Source: Leptospira noumeaensis (lineage in GTDB: Bacteria; Spirochaetota; Leptospiria; Leptospirales; Leptospiraceae). From it: 20,934 nt of DNA. The translations under genes and the position numbers were made by a program. Each line of letters begins with the position of its first letter. The first letter of the stretch is position 1. This document shows positions 16,181 through 20,934 of this stretch, one piece after another. Location of the stretch: positions 1 through 20,934 of the forward strand of contig NZ_RQFK01000024.1 of NCBI RefSeq assembly GCF_004770765.1, read 5' to 3'. Under the pieces are notes generated by a model, which was not told where the DNA came from, did no database searches, and saw only the letters and a list, made by a program, of their open reading frames with translations.

Positions 16181-17002
16181 ATGAAAAAAAATCATCTAAT
16201 CATAAAGAATTTAATCTTATTGATTTTCTTCTTTCATTCTTGTTCTAAGCCAAATAAAGCGGTAACCGAATCTAATTTCTCAACGAAATATGTTTTTGCA
16301 AGCCGAGGGTTAAACATAAGAAGTAAATCGAATTTAAACTCCGAAATAATTGGTAAAATTCCTGATAAAGTGCTTATAAATTTAAAAATTTCAGATTCCG
16401 ATCAACAGGATGAAATAGAAAATATTGAAGGATCATGGAGAAATATTACTTTTAATCATGTAAATGGTTTTATATTCGACGGTTACACTAGTTCTACTAT
16501 TCCACCAGATGGAAATTGCGATAATCTCCAAGTATATCTAGATAAGTATTTTAAAAAAACTAAATCTATAAAATATCTTTCAGTAGTCGGTTCTCATTAT
16601 AATCCAGAGGAAAAAGTTTATGAAACTAGAACTTTCTATGAAAACGGTATCGAATTTTTTAATTACAATCTCACTGAAGGTTCAATGGATTGCATACAGG
16701 CACATAACCTTTCCCTAACTGAACTATTTTTGATTGGAAAAAGATGTTTCGGAGTTAAAACGAATAATATTAAATACCCTTTATCAAAGAATTTCAATTA
16801 TATCAATAATGTCTTTAAATATGAAGATATACACTATGAAAAAACAATTGTCCAACATTATACAGACAATAAAAAAGATATACCTTGGAATACTATTCAA
16901 ATCAATATAGAAAATACTTTTTATTCACCAGAAAATAAATATATAAATCTATGGTTAATTACTGAGCCGATTCGAGCAATTTGTTTAGGTGGAACAATGT
17001 GA
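16181..17002 (+). CDS. Lipoprotein with bacterial SH3-like domain
   Basis: This is a 273-residue predicted lipoprotein with signal MKKNHLIIKNLILLIFFFHSC and lipobox FHSC (C21). Residues about 36-105 form an SH3b-like domain: YVFASRGLNIRSKSNLNSEIIGKIPDKVLINLKI, GSWRNITF and NGFIFDGYTSS. This is the same order of elements as in cassette 3, whose protein has NINVRKEPNPDSISLGLI. The two proteins share the layout of signal, SH3b and a Cys-containing C-terminal domain of 160-180 residues, although their C-terminal sequences look little alike. An envelope role is likely; the ligand is unknown. The ATG at 16181 lies 24 bases after the arm, with no clear Shine-Dalgarno sequence. Confidence 0.8.
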   Translation: MKKNHLIIKNLILLIFFFHSCSKPNKAVTESNFSTKYVFASRGLNIRSKSNLNSEIIGKIPDKVLINLKISDSDQQDEIENIEGSWRNITFNHVNGFIFDGYTSSTIPPDGNCDNLQVYLDKYFKKTKSIKYLSVVGSHYNPEEKVYETRTFYENGIEFFNYNLTEGSMDCIQAHNLSLTELFLIGKRCFGVKTNNIKYPLSKNFNYINNVFKYEDIHYEKTIVQHYTDNKKDIPWNTIQINIENTFYSPENKYINLWLITEPIRAICLGGTM

Positions 17003-17015
17003 TTAAATATCCAAC

Positions 17016-17186
17016 GTCGTATAACAGCGTCTACTCACTGCGCTTCGGCACTTGCGGCCTCGCTTGGCCTGCGGCACATTTCCCTTCTGTCACTCGCTCG
17101 CATACGCAAGCTGCGTGCCAGTCCCTAACGTCCCCTCCAGGGACTCAGGGTCGGGAAACGTCGAGTAGACTAGTTCGTTATGCGCC
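17016..17186 (+). repeat. attC 15 (stem type B)
   Basis: The arms are GTCGTATAAC and GTTATGCGCC. The inner stem TCTACTC pairs perfectly with GAGTAGA. Cassette 15 ends match as GTTATACGAC-A/G-TTGGATA. Confidence 0.86.
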
Positions 17187-17218
17187 ATAAATACATTTAA
17201 TTAAAATACAAGGAACAA

Positions 17219-18196
17219 ATGAAAAAAATCACAGTAACAATACTTATATTAAATTTTATCCTATTAAGAACCCTAGAATTCTTTCGATTACTAAAAGGTT
17301 CAGAAAGTTTGTACGACCCTTACTATAGTATAAACAAAAATTATGAAGGTATATCCACTTTTCCCATTGATCATAACTTTTTTATATATATGAACATCAA
17401 TGTTCTCAACTTTATATTCAAATTAACTTCTCAATTTTCTTTTAATTCAATTATGTTCTTCATCATAGCAATTATCGTTATATTAAAAAAATATGAAATT
17501 TCAGACAGCTTAAATAATGGTCGTAGAAAACTATACTTTACATTGCTGTTCTTGAATTTCTTAATAACAGCTATTGCCATAATACTCTTTACATTCATTC
17601 TAAAATCAAATAACGGATCCGAATTCAACAAATTACTTCAAAACATCCTTTTTCTCTCATTCACGATGTATGCTTATATTTCCTGTTTTATTAATAGTTT
17701 TCTTTCATTAAATTTATTTTTATACATTCTAGATTCTTTCAAAAACCTGTTCACAGAAGGCCATTTTTCTAGCAAAATATTAAATAGATTAGATCTATAC
17801 AAATTAGCCATACTTTCCCTAATCTATGTCGTCCTTGACTTTCACGGCTTCTATATTTTTATAAATAGATATGCTTATTTTGTATCTCATGAATTAAACG
17901 ATCTCAAATATGAAAATATTCTTCAAATCTCAATCTACGGCAAATTAATCTACTCAATTCTTCTATTAGCATTCTCAATAAGATGGCTAAACCTACATTT
18001 TAATATTAGTCCAAACAAAACAAAACTTTTGCCCCTAATTATTATTTTCATCTATTTCTTGATGCAATCTGGTAGAGAATTAATTTTAACAAACGAGATT
18101 GCCATTTTAAATATTTTTAACATTGTTTTTTTATTATCAATATTTAGCTTCAGTTTTTACTCAAAAAGAAACCAGAACACAATTTACGGCGCATAA
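17219..18196 (+). CDS. Polytopic membrane protein of unknown function
   Basis: This is a 325-residue integral membrane protein with about eight predicted helices, near residues 4-22, 72-92, 105-128, 142-170, 193-213, 237-257, 270-287 and 295-314. Loops are short and mostly Lys/Asn-rich. I see no conserved catalytic or transport motif and do not recognise a family. The ATG at 17219 has an AAGGA sequence about 5-6 bases upstream. The stop codon TAA (18194-18196) lies inside the left arm of attC 16, so the last codons (ACGGCGCA) are arm sequence. The C-terminus YGA is therefore set by the recombination site, and changes in the arm would change the protein end. Confidence 0.7.
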   Translation: MKKITVTILILNFILLRTLEFFRLLKGSESLYDPYYSINKNYEGISTFPIDHNFFIYMNINVLNFIFKLTSQFSFNSIMFFIIAIIVILKKYEISDSLNNGRRKLYFTLLFLNFLITAIAIILFTFILKSNNGSEFNKLLQNILFLSFTMYAYISCFINSFLSLNLFLYILDSFKNLFTEGHFSSKILNRLDLYKLAILSLIYVVLDFHGFYIFINRYAYFVSHELNDLKYENILQISIYGKLIYSILLLAFSIRWLNLHFNISPNKTKLLPLIIIFIYFLMQSGRELILTNEIAILNIFNIVFLLSIFSFSFYSKRNQNTIYGA

Positions 18197-18355
18197 CAGC
18201 GTCTACTCACTTCGCTTCGGCACTTCGGCCTCGCTTGGGCTACGCCACATTTCCCTTCTGGCATTCGCTCGCATACGCAAGCTGCATGCCAGTCCCTAAC
18301 GTCCCGACGGGACTCAGGGTCGGGAAACGTTAAGTAGACTAGTTCGTTATACGCC
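18188..18355 (+). repeat. attC 16 (stem type B)
   Basis: The arms are GGCGCATAAC and GTTATACGCC. The inner stem TCTACTC pairs with AAGTAGA, with one C·A mismatch. The left arm overlaps the 3' end of the upstream gene by 9 bases. Cassette 16 ends match as GTTATGCGCC-A/G-TAAAT. Confidence 0.85.
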
Positions 18356-18369
18356 ATAACAAAATAAAT

Positions 18370-19890
18370 ATGGAAATAGAAGAAATATTAAACATTCAAT
18401 ACAATACAGAAGACATTGCGACAGGTATACTCAAACTCGGGTTATTGATCGATTACTCAAATGACTTTGAAAAACCAGAATATCTTGATGTAGCTTTGGA
18501 AATAGGAGAAAGTCTTCTACAAAAGAATATAAGCCATGACCAAAAAGGGATAATTTGCTATTTTCTCGCAAATTTATGGAGTTCGAAAAATAAATTTCTA
18601 AATCATAAGTTGCTTTGGAATTCAAAAGAACTAGAAAAAACAATATATTATTATCATTTAGCTTGCGAAAAGCAAGTAATTTCATCATTGCCGGAGAATC
18701 GCCAGTGCCAAATCTATACAAATTTCGCTAACATATTAAGGCACATAGGTAGATTCATCGAAGCAATTGAATATTGGAATGAAGCCATACGAATCGATCC
18801 AAATTTTTCAATAGCTATTGGAAACAAGGGTAACGGAATAATAAATTATGCCGACCTATTATATGATAACGGGCATAGCAGGCTCTTCAAACAGTCAGCC
18901 TACCATCTATTAAAACAAGCAATTGAAATAGGAAAATTAGAAGGACAAGTGAGAAATGGATTTGTATCATTATTGAACGATTTAGAATCATCCTTTCCGT
19001 TAGAGATATTACAAGAAAAAGAGATAGAAACAAAGTTTCCATTGGGGGATTCAGAATCAGAAATCAGATATAGAGAATGGTGTCTAAATAACAATTTATT
19101 TTTAAACCCATTGAATGACATTGGCAATTATTCGATCGCTGCCAACGATATTCTATTTTTGCCACATATGCAGATCAAATTTGAAGATGGATTTTATTAT
19201 CAAAGTCTTTTAAATGGCATAAAGCAAGAATTTATTGCTGCTAGATTTTTAGTTTACGAAGGGATAAATAAGAAAGTTTTACACTTTGCAGATAAAGATA
19301 CTTTTCTCTACAGCCTAGGAGATCATACTTTTTATTCAATAAACATTGAAAAAATAAAAATGGGATATCGATCAATGTATTCACTACTTGATAAGCTCTC
19401 ACATTTTCTAAATAGGTATTTTCATCTCGAAGTTCCACCCAACAAACTCTCTCTTAAAAGAATTTGGTATAAAAAAAATGATCCCAAGCAAGAAGTTAGG
19501 GATGTATTTAACGAGCTTAAAAATTGGGGCTTTCGTGGACTTTTTTGGCTCAGTCGAGATCTATTTGAATTAAACGATGCAAATTTACCAATGGATCCGG
19601 AGGCTTACGCTTCTTATAAATTACGTAATAGTATTGAACATAATTTTACAAAAATCCTCGATCCAGTCATTGAAGGACTATCTCAAAACCATACAATGCA
19701 TGCTTATGATTCAACCAACATTACATATGACCAATTGGTAAAAAATGCTATAAAACTTTCAAAATTAGTTCGATCTGCTTTTATCTATTTGATTTTAGGA
19801 ATAAATATTGAAGAACAAAAACGAGAAAGTGAATGCTTCGTATCAATGGAAATGCCATATTATGATGACAAATTTAAATCATTATTTTAA
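18370..19890 (+). CDS. TPR protein with LA2681-type HEPN domain
   Basis: This is a 506-residue soluble protein. Residues about 50-210 hold TPR-like helices, including RQCQIYTNFANILRHIGRFIEAIEYWNEAIRIDPNFSIAIGNKG. The C-terminal region (about 320-490) matches the LA2681-like HEPN family, named after a Leptospira interrogans protein: YSLLDKLSHFLNRYF, IWYKK, then SYKLRNSIEHNF with the R419-x4-H424 RNase motif (RNSIEH). HEPN proteins of this type are thought to act as RNases in defence or stress, with the TPR part sensing a partner. No partner is encoded in the cassette. The ATG at 18370 lies 15 bases after the arm with no Shine-Dalgarno sequence. This is one of the better hints of a Leptospira-type host. 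Confidence 0.8.
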   Translation: MEIEEILNIQYNTEDIATGILKLGLLIDYSNDFEKPEYLDVALEIGESLLQKNISHDQKGIICYFLANLWSSKNKFLNHKLLWNSKELEKTIYYYHLACEKQVISSLPENRQCQIYTNFANILRHIGRFIEAIEYWNEAIRIDPNFSIAIGNKGNGIINYADLLYDNGHSRLFKQSAYHLLKQAIEIGKLEGQVRNGFVSLLNDLESSFPLEILQEKEIETKFPLGDSESEIRYREWCLNNNLFLNPLNDIGNYSIAANDILFLPHMQIKFEDGFYYQSLLNGIKQEFIAARFLVYEGINKKVLHFADKDTFLYSLGDHTFYSINIEKIKMGYRSMYSLLDKLSHFLNRYFHLEVPPNKLSLKRIWYKKNDPKQEVRDVFNELKNWGFRGLFWLSRDLFELNDANLPMDPEAYASYKLRNSIEHNFTKILDPVIEGLSQNHTMHAYDSTNITYDQLVKNAIKLSKLVRSAFIYLILGINIEEQKRESECFVSMEMPYYDDKFKSLF

Positions 19891-19897
19891 ATGTTAC

Positions 19898-20067
19898 GGC
19901 GTATAACAACGGGGAAACGCTGCGCTTCGGCACTTGCGGCCTCGCTTGGCCTGCGACACATTCCCTTTCTGTCACTCGTTTGCATTCGCAAACTCCGTGC
20001 CAGTCCCTAACGTCCCGTTCGGGACTCAGGGTCAGGGAACGTCGTCTCCCCTAGTTCGTTATGCGAA
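19898..20067 (+). repeat. attC 17 (stem type A)
   Basis: The arms are GGCGTATAAC and GTTATGCGAA. The inner stem GGGAAACG pairs with CGTCTCCC (one A·C mismatch). Cassette 17 ends match as GTTATACGCC-A/G-TAACA. Confidence 0.86.
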
Positions 20068-20162
20068 AGTGCCGAAATTCTCTTTGATAACAAAGAAGAA
20101 AACATGAAGAAATTTATTCGGAAAAATCTGTTGAAAAGGTATTTTGGTAACAAAAATTTAAT

Positions 20163-20190
20163 TTGACACTGATTATTTTTGAAATATCTA
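20163..20190 (+). promoter_or_regulatory. Possible promoter of the toxin-antitoxin pair
   Basis: TTGACA at 20163-20168 is followed after 16 bases by TATCTA at 20185-20190, a good -35 and a weak -10 box. Transcription would start at or just before the antitoxin ATG at 20197, giving a leaderless message. The 130-base gap before the antitoxin is the longest leader of any full-length gene cassette here, which fits a self-regulated operon. The region is AT-rich, so a chance match is possible. Confidence 0.35.
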
Positions 20191-20196
20191 TTAATT

Positions 20197-20385
20197 ATGC
20201 CTTCAACAAAGCAGCAAGCTATTAATCTAATTGGAAATTTACCAGACAATACTTCATTTGATGATATTATGGAAGAACTTTTTTTCTCCAAAAAAGTACA
20301 ACAAGGCCTATCTGATTTAGATCATAACGCCGTAGTTTCTCATGCACAAATTCTTGAAGAAATAGGTAAATGGCGAAAGAAATAG
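20197..20385 (+). CDS. Antitoxin of ParE/RelE-type system
   Basis: This is a 62-residue acidic protein: MPSTKQQAINLIGNLPDNTS then a FDDIMEELFFSKKVQQGLSDL helix and HAQILEEIGKW. The DDIMEELFF...G..D...G/S-type pattern is common in small antitoxins paired with ParE-like toxins, in which the C-terminal helix wraps the toxin. The ATG at 20197 was chosen; a TTG at 20179 would add six residues but lies in the presumed promoter. The gene overlaps the toxin start by 16 bases, the usual antitoxin-first order. It should neutralise the toxin and may repress its own promoter, although no clear DNA-binding domain is visible. Confidence 0.75.
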   Translation: MPSTKQQAINLIGNLPDNTSFDDIMEELFFSKKVQQGLSDLDHNAVVSHAQILEEIGKWRKK

Positions 20386-20663
20386 TTTGGTCTCTAAGAG
20401 CTAAGGCTGACTTACAAGATATACATGATTACATAAATAAAGATTCTGAAATTTATGCGTTAAGTGTAATAAAAAGAGTTATTAGCACTGTAGAAAATAT
20501 TCCTCAATTTCCCTTAATGGGAAGAGTAGTTCCGGAATTTAATATAGAAAATCTAAGGGAGCGAATTTCTGGTAATTATAGGGTTGTTTATCGGATTAAT
20601 AAATCTCAGAATATTGAAATTGTTACAATCCATCATTCAGCAAGAATATTAAAGGAACCATAA
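20370..20663 (+). CDS. ParE/RelE-family toxin
   Basis: This 97-residue basic protein fits the ParE/RelE toxin superfamily in length and sequence. It has an N-terminal strand and two helices (IVWSLRAKADLQDIHDYI), FPLMGRVVPEF, and the C-terminal sheet ISGNYRVVYRINKSQNIEIVTIHHSARIL with Y70, R71, R75, H88 and R92 in the usual active-face positions. ParE-type members poison DNA gyrase, while RelE-type members cleave mRNA at ribosomes. The IHHSAR ending favours the ParE-like branch, but the target cannot be decided from sequence. The ATG at 20370 overlaps the antitoxin gene. In large cassette arrays such pairs are known to stabilise the array by killing cells that lose it. Confidence 0.88.
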   Translation: MAKEIVWSLRAKADLQDIHDYINKDSEIYALSVIKRVISTVENIPQFPLMGRVVPEFNIENLRERISGNYRVVYRINKSQNIEIVTIHHSARILKEP

Positions 20664-20678
20664 TTAATCTTCGGCACC

Positions 20679-20849
20679 TTCGCATAACAGCGTCTACTCA
20701 CTGCGCTTCGGCACTTGCGGCCTCGCTTGGCCTGCGGCACATTTCCCTTCTGTCACTCGCTCGCATACGCAAGCTGCGTGCCAGTCCCTAACGTCCCGTT
20801 CCGGAACTCAGGGTCGGGAAACGTCGAGTAGACTAGTTCGTTATACGCA
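20679..20849 (+). repeat. attC 18 (stem type B)
   Basis: The arms are TTCGCATAAC and GTTATACGCA. The inner stem TCTACTC pairs perfectly with GAGTAGA. Cassette 18 ends match as GTTATGCGAA-A/G-GTGCCGAA. The next cassette, beginning with the right arm, is cut off after about 20 bases by IS-like sequence. Confidence 0.86.
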
Positions 20850-20859
20850 AGCCAGAAAA

Positions 20860-20934
20860 TGTATGACTCAAGACATGGGTAACACTTTTGTAGCAAGACA
20901 TAGGTAACACTTTCTGGTTTCTCATCTCTTTAGA
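20860..20934. mobile_element. Probable insertion-sequence terminus (right flank)
   Basis: The sequence begins TGTATGACTCAAGACATG and has two direct repeats, AAGACATGGGTAACACTTTT and AAGACATAGGTAACACTTTC. It mirrors the left flank of the window (positions 76 to 1 read in reverse). The likeness begins at the TG, so the element would extend to the right beyond the window. No transposase is visible and the family (IS481-like?) is a guess. Confidence 0.5.

Larger units (their letters stand above)
984..20849 (+). mobile_element. Integron gene-cassette array (17 complete cassettes between 18 attC sites)
   Basis: Eighteen attC-like repeats recur after every gene unit, all in the same orientation, and each unit holds one or two + strand genes. 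Each repeat has outer arms of the form NNNNNNTAAC and GTTANNNNNN, a short unpaired spacer (usually AGCG on the left, CTAGTTC on the right), an 8-bp inner stem and a 100-base structured loop. This is the R''-L''-L'-R' layout known for integrons. In a standard integron cutting is between G and TT of the right arm, so cassettes run from the TT to the next G. No integrase, attI or Pc promoter is visible. From the orientation it would lie to the left. Confidence 0.85.

Noticed and set aside
16981..17190. Open frame of 69 codons over attC 15
   Set aside because: Repeat-derived frame, same reasoning; the encoded residues (such as SRLVRYAP) are attC sequence.
20104..20166. Twenty-codon basic frame (MKKFIRKNLLKRYFGNKNLI) before the antitoxin
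   Set aside because: No clear Shine-Dalgarno sequence or family, and it runs into the possible -35 box; too short to support.
984..20849. Repeats as a CRISPR array
   Set aside because: Repeats are 130-172 bp and imperfect, and are separated by whole genes, not by short spacers.
984..20849. Repeats as MITEs or IS copies between genes
   Set aside because: Their regular one-per-gene spacing, single orientation, AAC/GTT arms and cassette-specific end pairing fit attC sites better, and no target duplications are seen.
984..20849. Repeats as tRNA or rRNA genes
   Set aside because: No cloverleaf, no TTCGANNC-type T loop and no rRNA core sequences are visible in them.

Overview
This window is an integron-type gene-cassette array. 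It is AT-rich, every supported gene lies on the + strand, and the genes are separated by 18 GC-rich repeats of about 130-172 bp that fit the attC plan: outer R''/R' arms ending in AAC / beginning with GTT, an unpaired spacer, an inner 8-bp L''/L' stem and a structured loop. The probable host is a spirochaete of the Leptospira group. This is an inference from the LA2681-type HEPN protein, the many lipoproteins with loose spirochaetal lipoboxes, and the low GC with A-rich coding strands. No integrase or attI site is in view.

Layout: positions 1-76 and 20860-20934 resemble insertion-sequence termini in mirror orientation. Between them lie a 5'-truncated first cassette, 17 complete cassettes and the first bases of a further one. 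In order they hold: (1) DUF4262 plus Tdi1/DUF1851-like proteins; (2) two related Cys-rich lipoproteins; (3) SH3-like lipoprotein; (4) PD-(D/E)XK nuclease-like protein; (5) secreted TPR protein; (6) HEPN-like protein; (7) PIN-like (PIN_8) protein; (8) class III nucleotide cyclase; (9) secreted protein; (10) outer-membrane barrel; (11) two-gene membrane/HEPN unit; (12) two lipoproteins; (13) short cassette with no + strand gene; (14) ankyrin lipoprotein; (15) SH3-like lipoprotein; (16) polytopic membrane protein; (17) TPR plus LA2681-type HEPN protein; (18) ParE-type toxin-antitoxin pair.

The cargo falls into two groups. One is envelope or secreted proteins (cassettes 2, 3, 5, 9, 10, 12, 14, 15, 16). 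The other is nuclease, HEPN, signalling or toxin-antitoxin proteins of the kind often found in defence or conflict systems (cassettes 4, 6, 7, 8, 11, 17, 18, perhaps 1).

The most striking point is structural. The two ends of each complete cassette carry a cassette-specific inverted repeat of about 15-19 bp, well beyond the 7-bp R boxes. All 17 have a mismatch at the same place (position 11 counted from the G of GTT): A·C in 16 and A·A in one. The inner attC stems come in several sequence types that keep pairing through compensatory changes. The structure is therefore conserved while the sequence is not, and the full-length arm would form only when a cassette is circular, or at the donor junction.
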